Assembly (NCBI RefSeq): GCF_012027425.1
Contig: NZ_SNUE01000001.1
Location: 248,001 to 312,000, forward strand
Length of the DNA: 64,000 nucleotides
From: Thermococcus sp. MV5
GTDB taxonomy: Archaea; Methanobacteriota_B; Thermococci; Thermococcales; Thermococcaceae
Direction of reading: 5' to 3'
Under the pieces are notes generated by a model that saw only the letters and a list, made by a program, of their open reading frames with translations, searched no databases and was not told where the DNA came from. Positions 53,043 through 63,410 of this stretch are shown here, piece by piece. The first letter of the stretch is position 1; the number at the start of each line of letters is the position of its first letter. The translations under genes were made by a program, and so were the position numbers.

Positions 53043-55907
53043 TCAACCCTCATATAGCACATACTCTTTCTCAGCTATAAACACAGGTTCAATCCTTATT
53101 CCTCTAACCTCCACTCTATCGCCATATTTTTCCTTGAGCTTTTCAATATATGGCTGGATGACAACTGGGAATTTAGCTTCTCCTTTGAACTCCAGTACTT
53201 TGTTACTTGTAGTTAGCCCATCAGCGATTTTTTCATAGTGAATTATATCCATATGGGGCTCAAATGCTGCATTTGGGTCATCTCTACTCTCCCCTTTAGT
53301 TCTAACAAGATAAATTACTGTTGCCCTAAGATAAAGCTCAAGGTTTGAATAATCTTTTCTGAACCCTGCTTTTAATTCAAGTTCTCCCCTCTGACCATCT
53401 CCAAAAACCCTTATTGGATTTGTTATTTTGCCGTCTACTTTAGGAGCTTCAGTGAGAACTCCAACTGGGCCTTTCTGTATAAGAACTAACTGGTATCTCG
53501 TGGCATTTGGTAGTTTTAATTCAACTTCTAGTGGGGTCTCATTAAGATGATTAACGTTGACATTTTGAGCTATTACTTGTTCACTCACAAGCTTATCTCC
53601 ATTGTATGCCCTTAGTTTTATTGTGGCCTCCTTTACATCCCTTCCAAATGCTGAAATATAAAGTTTGGCCTTGTACTCTCCTGGTGTAAGCTTTGAAATT
53701 GACTCCCAGCTACCATTCTTATAGATCTCAATTTTATAAATGCCAAATGGAGTAAATTTATATGTATTCAGATCATTCGTACTTTTCACAAGCTGGAAGT
53801 TTGAACGTAGCTTTCCAACAAATCGTGCCTCTGTACTAATAGGAACTCCAAAAGCTAGTTTCATGAAATTACTTGTCGCCACTTTATGGTAAACAGCGAC
53901 AGCGTAATTCGGAAAGACATAAACAACGTATGGAAAGTTCCCTTTCCCGGGTATCACCTCTCCAGTTTGCAAATCTACCGTTTGCACAGGTTCTCCCTGC
54001 TGGTTACCAGCTATTATTATTCCTACTTTCTTCCCATCCTGCTCAACTATCTGAAACTGAATACCATAAGGGCTATAATACGCCTTTTCCCCAATTTTCT
54101 GGTTGAATGGAAGAATCATACCAGATCTATCTCTTTCAGTCCTTGTTATTGCTCCTCCTAAATAACTAATAGCATTGAACTTAGCCCAGTCTTGTATCCA
54201 CACAATGAAATAATTAAGCTGCCAGCTTTCAAAGTCCACTTCACTCTGATTTCCATCATTTGCAAGGAAGCGGGCTATTATATAATCCCTATCTCTAGCA
54301 TGACCCCCATCTGCACTTGCCCTTCTATTACCCAACAAGGAGCTTTCAATCCAGTATCCATAATCCCACCACGAAGTTGCAGTATCGTATTCATGTGTAT
54401 TTTCCCTAAGCCATTCGAGGGTTTCCTCCCAACTCGAAGTCACTGCATCTCTACTAGCCTTTGCAGATTTATAGATCGTGTTTGCCCCAACTATTGGTAT
54501 GGGTATAAAAAGAAGTATTAACAATACGGCGTAGAGAGCTTTTGTAGAGGCCTTTTCCTGCATGGATTCCACGATTTCAAAAAGTTCGCCAACTAAGATA
54601 CCAAAAGCAAGTAATACTGCACCTGAAGCGAGGAAAAGAAATCTCACAGCAGTCCACATGAGATAAACCGAAAGTCCATAGAACACCAACATGAAAAGAT
54701 TATCACTTTTCACATCACTTTCATTAAGCATGTTCTTAAAGAATTTAAAGGCCACTATTGTGATCCCAACAAGAGAAAGTAAAAAGACCAATCCATCAGT
54801 ACTCTTAACTGAGTAATACCTCTTTACGTCATCCCATGTAGTCTTTGCAAGCTCTTGGACGGTCTCATATACTTGGGTTGATTGGTATGCACCGCTCATT
54901 AATGAGAAAAGTTTGGGACCAACATAAAGGTAGGCTCCAGTAATACCCAATAGGATAACAACAGCAACGACACCAAATCTATGGGTTCTGTCAGAGTAGT
55001 TAAGATATTTTCCTCCATAGAGCATAATTACTGTAAGCAATGTCAGTCCAAGGAAAACTTCAAATGCGAATTTTATATGCCCCCCAACCCTCACGATTCC
55101 GTTGAATGTTAATATGTAACCTGTAAGAAGAATTGCTAAATAAGCTGGATAGAAGTCTTTAACGAACTTCTTTACGTCGTCAATTTTGCCAAAGATAAAC
55201 GTTACTATCACGTAGAGACTTGCGAATCCTAGAAGCACCATAAGACCAAAGGGCGAACCATTCCAAACTGTAAGCATTAGAACACCAGAAATTACAAAGA
55301 GACTTCCAAATAAGGATTTCTTTCTGAGATCATTGCTTTCAAAATAGTAGAACATGAATAAAGCAGAGAAAATAAAGAACATTAAAAACGGCCCATCACC
55401 TCTAGCATTTCCCGAAAATGTTCTTGTCCAGTGAGCTACTGAAAACATCATTGCCAAGGCTGCCCAAAGACCAGCCCATTCTGAATGGAGTTTTTTTCCA
55501 AGGGAATAAATACCAAGTATACTAACGAATCCTACAAGAGGTGGCCAGAGTTTGAAAACTCTGACCACTTCAAAACCGAAAGTTGAGATCATCTTATAGA
55601 GAATAGCAGGAAGTATATACAAGCCAAGAGGCTCTCCAATAGTAGAGCCAAACGGAGCATCAGATAATGGATAATATTTAGGAATCCACTCTTGAATTGC
55701 GAGTTTATAAATCTCAAAGTGATAGAATGTGTCTGGATCTATAAAGTACTTGGTTTGGCCTGTTGCAGCCCTAATTTTGTATCCAATAATTCCAATAACA
55801 ATCACTAGTATGGGAAACAAATACACCCTAACTTTCGAGAAATCAAAAGATGAAGAGGATTTTTCCCCTCCTCCTTTAGATTTTTCCTTAACTTTTGTCT
55901 CCACCAT
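53043..55907 (-). CDS. aglB: Oligosaccharyltransferase AglB
   Basis: The 954-aa membrane enzyme transfers lipid-linked glycan to asparagine in N-x-S/T sequons on the outer face. Thirteen or so N-terminal helices include the first external loop with the acidic FIDPDTFYHFEIYK motif and the second with SGNARGDGPF. The soluble domain holds the signature TSWWDYGYWIESS (about residue 505) and beta-rich modules to the C-terminus. Length resembles the long AglB-L of Pyrococcus (about 967 aa). It starts 11 bp after glmS and is probably in one operon with it. Confidence 0.95.
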   Translation of the reverse strand: MVETKVKEKSKGGGEKSSSSFDFSKVRVYLFPILVIVIGIIGYKIRAATGQTKYFIDPDTFYHFEIYKLAIQEWIPKYYPLSDAPFGSTIGEPLGLYILPAILYKMISTFGFEVVRVFKLWPPLVGFVSILGIYSLGKKLHSEWAGLWAALAMMFSVAHWTRTFSGNARGDGPFLMFFIFSALFMFYYFESNDLRKKSLFGSLFVISGVLMLTVWNGSPFGLMVLLGFASLYVIVTFIFGKIDDVKKFVKDFYPAYLAILLTGYILTFNGIVRVGGHIKFAFEVFLGLTLLTVIMLYGGKYLNYSDRTHRFGVVAVVILLGITGAYLYVGPKLFSLMSGAYQSTQVYETVQELAKTTWDDVKRYYSVKSTDGLVFLLSLVGITIVAFKFFKNMLNESDVKSDNLFMLVFYGLSVYLMWTAVRFLFLASGAVLLAFGILVGELFEIVESMQEKASTKALYAVLLILLFIPIPIVGANTIYKSAKASRDAVTSSWEETLEWLRENTHEYDTATSWWDYGYWIESSLLGNRRASADGGHARDRDYIIARFLANDGNQSEVDFESWQLNYFIVWIQDWAKFNAISYLGGAITRTERDRSGMILPFNQKIGEKAYYSPYGIQFQIVEQDGKKVGIIIAGNQQGEPVQTVDLQTGEVIPGKGNFPYVVYVFPNYAVAVYHKVATSNFMKLAFGVPISTEARFVGKLRSNFQLVKSTNDLNTYKFTPFGIYKIEIYKNGSWESISKLTPGEYKAKLYISAFGRDVKEATIKLRAYNGDKLVSEQVIAQNVNVNHLNETPLEVELKLPNATRYQLVLIQKGPVGVLTEAPKVDGKITNPIRVFGDGQRGELELKAGFRKDYSNLELYLRATVIYLVRTKGESRDDPNAAFEPHMDIIHYEKIADGLTTSNKVLEFKGEAKFPVVIQPYIEKLKEKYGDRVEVRGIRIEPVFIAEKEYVLYEG

Positions 55908-55918
55908 TTTAAATCACC

Positions 55919-57724
55919 TCATTCAACAGTAACAGACTTTGCCAAATTTCTAGGTTTGTCCGGGTCATTACCTCTAAGTATCGCTAAATGATAAGCTAAC
56001 AATTGCAGTGGTACTATATACACAATAGGACTTAAAAGTTCATCTATTCTTGGCATCTTTAAAAACACTTGGCTCACTTTTTTAAGTTCTTCGCTATCCC
56101 CAAGACTTATAACAAACCCCTTTCTTGCGTTGACTTCCTGTATATTAGAGATCGTCTTCTCGAATGTCTTTCCAGTGGGAGCAATTGCAACTACTGGAAC
56201 TCCCTCTTCAATCAGGGCCAATGGGCCGTGCTTGAGTTCACCCGCAGAGAGCCCTTCTGCATGAATATAACTAATTTCTTTAAGTTTTAAGGCACCTTCA
56301 AGGGCCGTTGCTACACTAGGACCCCTCCCAATATAGAAAAAGTCCCTTTTCATTACTAACTGCTCTGCCAAGCTCTTTATCTTATTCTCATAGCCTAAAA
56401 CTACCTCAACATATTTTGGAAGTCCTTGAAGCTGTTTTTCAAGAATCATGAGGTATTCCCTATCTATCGTGTTCAGTTTTTTAGCCAGCGCTATTGCAAG
56501 CATCATTAAAACCGTAAGCTGTGTTGTATAAGTCTTAGTAGCAGCAACACCTATTTCTGGCCCAGCATGTGTATAAAGAACAAGATCACTTAGCCGAGTT
56601 GCCATGCTTCCAACGACATTTACAATACTCAAAACTTTTGCACCATTCTTCTTAGCGAGCCTTATCGCTGCTAACGTATCTGCAGTTTCTCCACTTTGGG
56701 TTATGGCTATCACAAGGGAGTTTTCATCCACTATATCTTCAAATTCATATCTAAATTCGCTTGCTTCCTCTACCAAGACCGTTTTATTCGCTAAACGCTG
56801 AAGCAGGTATTTAGCAGCAATTCCTGCATGGTACGACGTCCCCATTGCCACTACAAATATCTTCTCGTACTTTGCTATCTCCTCTGCCACTTTATTTATT
56901 ACTTCAAGATTTCCATGTATTGCATCTTTTACCGCCCTTGCCTGCTCATGGATCTCTTTAAGCATGAAATGAGCATAACCTTGCTTCTCTGCCATCTCAA
57001 GGGTCCAGTTAATCTCATGGATTTTTTTATCCTTTATATCTCCCGTCTCTAGGTCTTTCACCACAAAAGAATCCTTATCTACAATTGCATACTCTCCATC
57101 ATCTAAGAATACTACTTTATTTGTATAGGGGAGAAAAGCAGGGATATCGGATGCTGCAAACATTTCATTATTCCCTACTCCAAGAACGAGGGGGCTTTCA
57201 TTTCTAACAAAATACAAATGGTCCCGATCCTCTGTGTATATAATACCAAGTGCAAAAGATCCCCTGAGTCTCAAAAGGGCCTTTCTCAATGCCATCTCAA
57301 AGGAATTTGATCTGGCTAACTCTTCTTCAATTAAATGGGCAATAATTTCAGTATCAGTATCACTCTTAAACTTATGACCCCTCCTTTCGAGCTCTTCCCT
57401 GAGCTCAATATAGTTCTCAATTATTCCATTATGAACAACTGCTATCTTACCTGTGCAATCAGTGTGAGGATGCGCATTAACATCATTAGGAATACCATGA
57501 GTAGCCCATCTTGTATGTCCAATCCCTCTCTTCCCTGGAAGTTGAGCAAGACCTAGTCGCTCTTTAAGTTCATTTATTTTACCCGCTCCTTTTTTTATAA
57601 AGAGTTTTCCATCTTCCGTTACTACACCAACTGAGTCATATCCTCTATATTCAAGCCGTTTGAGGCCATCAACAAGAATTTCAGCAGCTTCTTTCTCTCC
57701 AATGTATCCTATTATTCCACACAT
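55919..57724 (-). CDS. glmS: Glutamine-fructose-6-phosphate aminotransferase (isomerizing)
   Basis: The 601-aa enzyme forms glucosamine-6-phosphate from fructose-6-phosphate and glutamine. The N-terminal Ntn glutaminase begins [32 protein letters not shown] with catalytic Cys2, followed by [18 protein letters not shown]. Two SIS isomerase domains follow ([62 protein letters not shown]). The C-terminal KSVTVE is conserved. Placement upstream of aglB links amino-sugar supply to N-glycan assembly. Confidence 0.96.
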   Translation of the reverse strand: MCGIIGYIGEKEAAEILVDGLKRLEYRGYDSVGVVTEDGKLFIKKGAGKINELKERLGLAQLPGKRGIGHTRWATHGIPNDVNAHPHTDCTGKIAVVHNGIIENYIELREELERRGHKFKSDTDTEIIAHLIEEELARSNSFEMALRKALLRLRGSFALGIIYTEDRDHLYFVRNESPLVLGVGNNEMFAASDIPAFLPYTNKVVFLDDGEYAIVDKDSFVVKDLETGDIKDKKIHEINWTLEMAEKQGYAHFMLKEIHEQARAVKDAIHGNLEVINKVAEEIAKYEKIFVVAMGTSYHAGIAAKYLLQRLANKTVLVEEASEFRYEFEDIVDENSLVIAITQSGETADTLAAIRLAKKNGAKVLSIVNVVGSMATRLSDLVLYTHAGPEIGVAATKTYTTQLTVLMMLAIALAKKLNTIDREYLMILEKQLQGLPKYVEVVLGYENKIKSLAEQLVMKRDFFYIGRGPSVATALEGALKLKEISYIHAEGLSAGELKHGPLALIEEGVPVVAIAPTGKTFEKTISNIQEVNARKGFVISLGDSEELKKVSQVFLKMPRIDELLSPIVYIVPLQLLAYHLAILRGNDPDKPRNLAKSVTVE

Positions 57725-57977
57725 TTCACTGCCCCCTCATTTGCACTGTAAATCGTAATCTTCTAATAACAATTAAAAGGTTTCCCTAAAACCTTTGCTA
57801 CATCTGATCCAAGTTCGGGGCAAGCATCTGCTTTTCGATTAGAATAGTTCAAAACAATTTCTATCCATTTTAAGTCTCTGAAAATTAGAGATTATGACAA
57901 CATGTCCTTCAAGAATAATTGGAACACTTCCAAAAAATCTATATATTTGTTTGAATGGTATTAGTTTGGGTGGGTAA

Positions 57978-58196
57978 ATGAATAGAACCCTTGATGAATT
58001 CATTAAAGGAGACACTAAAATCAGCAAAGAAAATTCATTAAACAATAAAACTCGAAAAAAGAGACTAAAATCCACAAAACTAGATCAATTCCTACCTAAT
58101 GAGCACATAGACTACTTCAAGGCTCTTAGAATAGGCTCAAAGAGAATACAAAGAATGAAGATAATCGAGGTCTCGACCAAAAAAGAGGAAAGCTAA
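57978..58196 (+). CDS. Hypothetical basic protein (72 aa)
   Basis: The 72-aa lysine-rich protein has a probably unstructured N-terminal half and a more ordered C-terminal half ([32 protein letters not shown]). I recognise no characterised family. GGGTGGG 3-9 nt before ATG 57978 and a TATA-like CTATATATTTG at 57940-57950 support expression. The 253-bp gap before it, down to glmS, shows no other feature I can support. Its stop overlaps the convergent methyltransferase gene by 4 bp. Confidence 0.62.
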   Translation: MNRTLDEFIKGDTKISKENSLNNKTRKKRLKSTKLDQFLPNEHIDYFKALRIGSKRIQRMKIIEVSTKKEES

Positions 58197-59329
58197 TCAA
58201 TAGATTCAGCAATTATTGCCTTATCATTAAATTTGAATAAATATGCTCTTTTATCTCCTCTTAATCCCTGTTCTACTCTTCTTCTAATCTTCCAGTATTC
58301 AGTATCAGGTATGGAGATTTTAAGGGTGGCTCTTCCATACCCCTCTTTTTTTAGGAATTCATTGATTTTTACCGGATGAAACTCTAGAATACTTTGAACC
58401 ACGTAGCGTCTTTTGAAGTAATCACTCTTTATTTCTTCGTCGCTTGTAGCTAATACTCGCCTTTTCTCCCCCATAAGCATCCAGAGATCACCATTAACTA
58501 TGTGAAAAAGCTCATTTATTAACCCTGCATAATTAATACTTTGAGGAATTTCATATAAATACTTCCTCACTTCCCTACTCCATTTTACAATGTCCTCTAG
58601 ATTTGGATCGCTCTCTAGTCTAATACCTTGGGGCAATATAACTGCCGAACGTTCTGCTTTTGCTAAGGGCTCAAAGTAGAAGGTTAGCCTATTAAGTGCA
58701 CCATAGAGATCTATGTATTCAAATTCACCGTTCCACGGAATCTTCTCCCTCCTTATCTGGGGAGGAAGATCAAAGATGAAAGCATCTGTTTTATGTTTAT
58801 ATGCCTCATACACCTTAAGAGGACTAGGTAAAAGGTCTTCAAGCTTCCTCTCAGGCATTTTTGGTGGTCTGGCAGGATCAGAAAAGATAATATCTGCCTC
58901 TACCTGGCTAACAATTTCTCCCTTCAAGCTATCCCCATGGATGAAAGTGATTTTATCTCTAACACCATATTTCTCAGCATTTTTCATCGCATAGAAAAGC
59001 TTCTTCTTATCTATATCAATGGCATAGGCCTTATCAGCATATTTTGCAAAGAAGATGAGCTGAATTCCTACTCCACAGCTTACATCTGCTATGCTCTCGG
59101 GTTTTACTCTTTTAGCCCTATATTCCGCAACGATCTCGTGGGTAGCGTATCTAAGTCCATCTAAGTCCATCCACAGGTCTGTTCTTGAGAATTTGTTTTT
59201 TGCTTTTATTCTAGCCCTTGCTATTTCAATTATCTCATCGGCGCTCTCTCTCGGAAGTCTCGCCCTTATTTTTTTCTCATCAAATCCCTGTTTTATCATC
59301 TCAACAACTTCTTTGATATATTCTTCCAT
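58193..59329 (-). CDS. Archaeal class I SAM-dependent methyltransferase
   Basis: The 378-aa protein has an N-terminal helical region with a [27 protein letters not shown] motif and a Rossmann core with [17 protein letters not shown] (SAM motif I). [21 protein letters not shown] and the catalytic-loop-like [25 protein letters not shown] follow, then a C-terminal domain of mixed strands. SDPARPP resembles the DPPR/NPPY motifs of RNA base methyltransferases and Tgs1/Trm-like enzymes, so an RNA substrate is likely. The exact target is unknown. Confidence 0.8.
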   Translation of the reverse strand: MEEYIKEVVEMIKQGFDEKKIRARLPRESADEIIEIARARIKAKNKFSRTDLWMDLDGLRYATHEIVAEYRAKRVKPESIADVSCGVGIQLIFFAKYADKAYAIDIDKKKLFYAMKNAEKYGVRDKITFIHGDSLKGEIVSQVEADIIFSDPARPPKMPERKLEDLLPSPLKVYEAYKHKTDAFIFDLPPQIRREKIPWNGEFEYIDLYGALNRLTFYFEPLAKAERSAVILPQGIRLESDPNLEDIVKWSREVRKYLYEIPQSINYAGLINELFHIVNGDLWMLMGEKRRVLATSDEEIKSDYFKRRYVVQSILEFHPVKINEFLKKEGYGRATLKISIPDTEYWKIRRRVEQGLRGDKRAYLFKFNDKAIIAESID

Positions 59330-59413
59330 GCTGCCTCACTATTCTTCCTATTTTCGGGATTTTTAAAGATTTGTGCGAAAGGGTTTAAAGAGAGTTGGAG
59401 TAAATCTAGTGGG

Positions 59414-60970
59414 ATGAAGATGAGAGAACTCAAGAAGAGACTCTACTTTGCATTGGTTGCTTTGATAATACTTGGAACCTTTTGGTATTCATATGAAAAA
59501 GCTTCAAGTTCAGAACTTTATGATTATATTGGAGACGAAGTGTGGTATATCCCAGCTGCTAGAAACGTTCTTCACAAACTTGGCTTTGAACTTCATTATC
59601 TAAATGAGACAACAAATTCAGAGGGCATAAATATTATCTCCAAAGGTACAATAATCAAAGGATACGTGAATGTGAGTGCATTTGGATTTGAATTCACAAG
59701 GCCGTATACAAGAAACGTTGCTTTTCAAACTCCCCCTCTTCTCTCTAAAATAGGGATAAAACTTGAATTTACACCATTAAACAAAACCCAGACATCCAAT
59801 TTCGATGAAATTAAATTTAAAATAGAAGTGATAGCCAAGAGATACAACTATACTTACTACAAACCATACAGCAACTTCCCTGGAGTCTACTATGAGATCC
59901 CCCAAGAAAACATAGACGAATTTATAGATGAAGTCAAAAAGATAGAAGGGATTGAAATTGTAAAAGGCTTTCGATATCCTGATAAAGAGAACATCCAGAA
60001 CTATCTTAACACCGAACATCCGTTTCTCGGAAAAGATATTATAATGCTAGGAATGCTCATAGAAGACAAACCTATTTTTTGGCGTCTCCCTGGACTGATA
60101 GAACATGCCATCATAAATCTTATCGTCTTTTTAGTAACATATAAGATCGTGAAAAGTTATTTGGCAGCTTTCATAGCCTTAATATTTTCTGCATTTGATC
60201 CTTTACTATATGCGACTTCTCTTACTGCCATGCTCGATATTCACGTAGCGTTTTTCACCGCTGTTTTTATGTATTTCTTAATTCTCGATAGGTACAGTTT
60301 AAGTGGGACCTCAATCGGGCTTGCAGCTTCCACAAAACTCAACGGGGTATTTTCCTATCCAGTGTTAGTTATAAAAACTCTCAAAGAGAGAACAGAGCCT
60401 AAAAAATGCCTAGTCTCTCTAATATTCTTACCTGCAATTGCTTTCCTGCTTCCACAACTACCAATAATTATGGCAATAGGGTTCTTTCCGTGGCTTTCAG
60501 AATTTATCGGAAGCTTTGGATGGCACTTAAGTTACAAAGGCGATCATCCCGCAAATTCACCCTTCTGGGAATGGTTTATAAGCCTCAAACCTTTTGCCTT
60601 TCATTACAACCCCGACATATTTGCAGCAACTGATCCCATTTTAATGCTCTCAATGATTGTATTTATCTTTGCGATTCCCTACGCAGCTATGAAAAGGAGA
60701 AAGCTTCTAATTCCTTTCGGAATCTTCTGGAGCACTATAGCCTTCTATGCACTCCAATGGATCCTTGGAGGTAAGACGCAGTTTAGTTTCTATGCAACCC
60801 CCTTAGTCCCTCCTGGAGCTGTAACGTTGGGAGTAATGGCCTATGAGATAATAAAATGGGAGTATTTCAAGAATTCTATCCAAATGTACTGGAGATGGGC
60901 AAAAGGGATTCTCTTATGGGTATGGGAAAAAATCCAGAAGTTTAAGGTCTTTTTAAGAAATCTAAAATAG
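59414..60970 (+). CDS. GT39-like dolichyl-phosphate-mannose protein mannosyltransferase family protein
   Basis: The 518-aa polytopic protein has a first helix, then the acidic external motif YIGDEVWYIPAARNVLHKLGFEL with the DE pair typical of the PMT/GT39-type GT-C fold. A roughly 150-residue hydrophilic loop precedes 8-9 further helices with GLAASTKLNGVFSYPVLVIKTLKER. It should use a dolichyl-phosphate sugar at the outer membrane face to glycosylate protein or lipid. The 3' end overlaps rnhB by 29 bp in convergent orientation. Confidence 0.85.
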   Translation: MKMRELKKRLYFALVALIILGTFWYSYEKASSSELYDYIGDEVWYIPAARNVLHKLGFELHYLNETTNSEGINIISKGTIIKGYVNVSAFGFEFTRPYTRNVAFQTPPLLSKIGIKLEFTPLNKTQTSNFDEIKFKIEVIAKRYNYTYYKPYSNFPGVYYEIPQENIDEFIDEVKKIEGIEIVKGFRYPDKENIQNYLNTEHPFLGKDIIMLGMLIEDKPIFWRLPGLIEHAIINLIVFLVTYKIVKSYLAAFIALIFSAFDPLLYATSLTAMLDIHVAFFTAVFMYFLILDRYSLSGTSIGLAASTKLNGVFSYPVLVIKTLKERTEPKKCLVSLIFLPAIAFLLPQLPIIMAIGFFPWLSEFIGSFGWHLSYKGDHPANSPFWEWFISLKPFAFHYNPDIFAATDPILMLSMIVFIFAIPYAAMKRRKLLIPFGIFWSTIAFYALQWILGGKTQFSFYATPLVPPGAVTLGVMAYEIIKWEYFKNSIQMYWRWAKGILLWVWEKIQKFKVFLRNLK

Positions 60971-61616
60971 TAGATTGCGCTTCTTTATTTTTTAGTTTTT
61001 CTTCGATTTTTTCCAAGGTTTTCCAACTTTTCCTTACTATAGGCGGAAAAACACCATGCTTCTTATAGTATTCCTCTAGAAATCGTCTTGTAATTGGGTC
61101 ACTGGGATAACCGGATCCTATTTCTCCATAAGCTTCCTTGAGTTTTTCTATTGCTCTATCTCTCGTAACTTTCGCAAGAATTGAAGCTGCTGCTACTGGA
61201 AGGTACTTAGAATCTGCCTTATGCTCCGCCACTATCTTGGGAGAAAATGATAGTCTTTTTCTAATTACCTCCCCAAAACGTTCTTCCTTCACATCAGCAG
61301 CATCTATATAAAGGACATCAGGTTTGAGATTAAGTGAATTTAAGACCTTGATAAAGTTTTCAACTTCAAATTCGTTCATAGTACATTCTCTATTATCTAT
61401 CTCCTCAGGAGAAATCTTTAAAATAAAATAATCATCGACAAGTCTGATTATTTCCTTAAAAAGTTCTTCTCTCTTCTTAGGACTCAATTTTTTCGAATCT
61501 TTAACTCCTAAAGTTTCAAGCTTAGAGAGTTTTGACTTATCTACAACTACAGCCGCTATTACAAGTGGACCTACAACAGGACCTCTTCCAGCTTCATCTA
61601 TGCCTCCCAGTTTCAT
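60942..61616 (-). CDS. rnhB: Ribonuclease HII
   Basis: This 224-aa nuclease cleaves RNA in RNA-DNA hybrids and removes single ribonucleotides. It has KLGGIDEAGRGPVVGPLVIAA (catalytic D7, E8), GVKDSKKLSPKKREELF, VLYIDAADV, AEHKADSKYLPVAAASILAKVTRDRAI and the C-terminal GSGYPSDPITRRFLEEYYKKHG. Length and C-terminal extension match archaeal RNase HII. It starts 5 bp after the metal permease gene on the same strand. Confidence 0.96.
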   Translation of the reverse strand: MKLGGIDEAGRGPVVGPLVIAAVVVDKSKLSKLETLGVKDSKKLSPKKREELFKEIIRLVDDYFILKISPEEIDNRECTMNEFEVENFIKVLNSLNLKPDVLYIDAADVKEERFGEVIRKRLSFSPKIVAEHKADSKYLPVAAASILAKVTRDRAIEKLKEAYGEIGSGYPSDPITRRFLEEYYKKHGVFPPIVRKSWKTLEKIEEKLKNKEAQSTILDFLKRP

Positions 61617-61621
61617 TTCTT

Positions 61622-62443
61622 CTACCTCCTTAAAACTAAAGTTCCATAAACCAAACCAAGTATTATGGTGGCTATTCCACTAGGTGGAATATCAGTAAAA
61701 TATGCCAATATTATAGAAACTACCTGAACTGAGAGAGTTAAGCCCAAGCTAATCCCTAAGACCTTTCTAAGATCATTACTCAACATTAACGCTATTGCAC
61801 CAGGTAAAACTGCGATAACTTGAAGGGTTATCAATCCTACAGTTCTAACTATCAATGCTCCCGTAGCTCCTACCACCACATATAGGAGGGTAAGATAAAA
61901 CTTTGCATTGCCAGAGTAACTCTCAAGTCCTTCAGCATCAAAACTCACATACAAAAAGTCCCTATAAAAGACAAGCATGACAAAAAATATTACCCCCCCG
62001 CCTAGGATTAAAAAGAGCAGATCATTGAGTGTAATTAGAAAGAGTTCACCTGTAAGATAAGAAACTATACTTTGAGAAAATGCAAAGTAGGGTTTGAGCG
62101 CCATCACTTTATACAAAATCCCAAATCCCAAAACCGTAAAACCCGCTATGAAACTCGCTATTATCCCTATTGCCGTATCACTTCCAAACCCCCTACCTTC
62201 AAGAAATGCTACCAAGATTACCACAAGAATTGTAACTATTAATGCCATCCAAAGGATTAGAGAAAGGTTTTCAAAAAGTAATCCAAGTATCATACCCAGA
62301 ACCGCACCAAGAAGTAGAGAATGAAAGAGAGCATGAGTTAAAAACGCCAGACCTTTCATATTTATTAAGGGACTAAGCATACCTAACAATACACTAACCA
62401 TTATACCCCCCAAAAGAGCTCTAAGTAGATACTCGGGGATCAC
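61622..62443 (-). CDS. ABC transporter permease, ZnuB/MntB family
   Basis: The 273-aa protein has about 8 membrane helices with the family pattern YLLRALLGGIMVSVLLGMLSPLINMKGLAFLTHALFHSLLLGAVLG and a central GSDTAIGIIASFIAGFTVLGFGILY. These permeases import zinc or manganese, in some cases iron. It overlaps the ATPase gene by 4 bp. Metal specificity cannot be settled, since the substrate-binding protein is not in the window. Confidence 0.9.
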   Translation of the reverse strand: MIPEYLLRALLGGIMVSVLLGMLSPLINMKGLAFLTHALFHSLLLGAVLGMILGLLFENLSLILWMALIVTILVVILVAFLEGRGFGSDTAIGIIASFIAGFTVLGFGILYKVMALKPYFAFSQSIVSYLTGELFLITLNDLLFLILGGGVIFFVMLVFYRDFLYVSFDAEGLESYSGNAKFYLTLLYVVVGATGALIVRTVGLITLQVIAVLPGAIALMLSNDLRKVLGISLGLTLSVQVVSIILAYFTDIPPSGIATIILGLVYGTLVLRR

Positions 62444-63222
62444 TTTTTCTCCCTCCTATGCAAGTGTACATCACCTATAAAACAGTACATTCTCTCGCCA
62501 ACTTTAACAGCTTTAGAAAGAGGGCCGTATACCTTTGTGATTATCTCGTCTTTAAGCACATCTTCGGGAGTTCCAAATGCTATGAGACGTCTGTTAATGA
62601 GCATTATTTTATCACCAATCTCCGTTAGAGGGTTTGGATCATGGGTGGTTATGATTACTGTAATACCTGTCTCATGTTTTATTTTTGCTATAACAGAAAC
62701 AACCTCCACTCTTGCACTAGGGTCAAGAGCTGATAAAGGTTCATCTAACAAGAGTAATTTAGGCTTTGATACAAGTGCTCTTGCGAGTAAAACTCTCTGT
62801 TTTTGTCCTCCACTAAGTTCTGCAAACCGTTTGTTCCTTACTCTCGTAAGACCCACAAATTCCAGTGCCTTTTCTGATTCTTTCAATATTTCCTTAGGGA
62901 TGCTAAAATGAATTAGGTCTTTCTTATAGAGTGCACCCATAGCAACGACTTCAATAGCCTTTAGGGGCACGCGTTCATTTAAAGAATGACTTTGAGGAAC
63001 GTAAGAGATAACATCTCTAGTTTTAACTGGAGGTTTCCCAAATACTAAGAGTTTTCCTCTGTATTCCTCATGAAGCCCGGCAATTGCCTTTAAAAGCGTG
63101 GTTTTTCCAGCACCATTCGGGCCCAGCAGAAGAAGAGTCTCTCCAGTATTCAGCTCAAATGTCACATCTTCAATTGCTCTATGATTATCATAGTAAATGT
63201 TCAGATTTTCAGCTATTATCAA
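62440..63222 (-). CDS. ABC transporter ATPase, metal-type (ZnuC-like)
   Basis: The 260-aa ATPase has Walker A LLLGPNGAGKTTLLKA, Q-loop SYVPQSHSLNERVPLKAIEVV, signature LSGGQKQRVLLARALVSKPKLLLLDEPLSALDP (with Walker B) and the H-loop TTHDPNPL. It energises the permease encoded immediately downstream. A short C-terminal extension with several histidines (GERMYCFIGDVHLHRREKK) could sense metal. Confidence 0.92.
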   Translation of the reverse strand: MIIAENLNIYYDNHRAIEDVTFELNTGETLLLLGPNGAGKTTLLKAIAGLHEEYRGKLLVFGKPPVKTRDVISYVPQSHSLNERVPLKAIEVVAMGALYKKDLIHFSIPKEILKESEKALEFVGLTRVRNKRFAELSGGQKQRVLLARALVSKPKLLLLDEPLSALDPSARVEVVSVIAKIKHETGITVIITTHDPNPLTEIGDKIMLINRRLIAFGTPEDVLKDEIITKVYGPLSKAVKVGERMYCFIGDVHLHRREKK

Positions 63223-63273
63223 TTTTCCACCCTCAATTAGGTTTACCTAAAAAATTTAAAAAGTTTATGGAGC

Positions 63274-63370
63274 TTAAATGCCAAATACTCCTTTAATCCC
63301 GTTAATCACGAGTTGCACGACCATTGAAGCTAGAATTGCCCATCACCCTAATAATTGCAAAAAATAACAA
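63274..63370 (-). pseudogene. Remnant of a MarC-family membrane protein gene (3' end)
   Basis: On the minus strand the stop TAA at 63274-63276 ends AILASMVVQLVINGIKGVFGI, which reads like the last helix of MarC/SnatA-type proteins. The preceding segment LLFFAIIRVMG (about 63340-63370) continues the same family pattern but is in another reading frame, implying an indel near 63337. Nothing of the remaining roughly 180 residues is found; FtsY follows directly upstream. It is best read as a decayed gene tail. Recognition is by eye only. Confidence 0.5.
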
Positions 63371-63410
63371 AGATATAGAGAAAAGTCTTAAAAACAAAAA
63401 GAATTCCATT

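Noticed and set aside
57760-57850. Possible guide RNA in the GC-richer patch after glmS
   Set aside because: CAGATGC/CAGATG-like elements do not match C or D boxes and no stable long hairpin is seen.
57839-58075. 78-aa minus-strand frame downstream of glmS
   Set aside because: It is antisense to the better-supported 72-aa gene, spans its promoter and has a hydrophobic, unstructured composition typical of chance frames.
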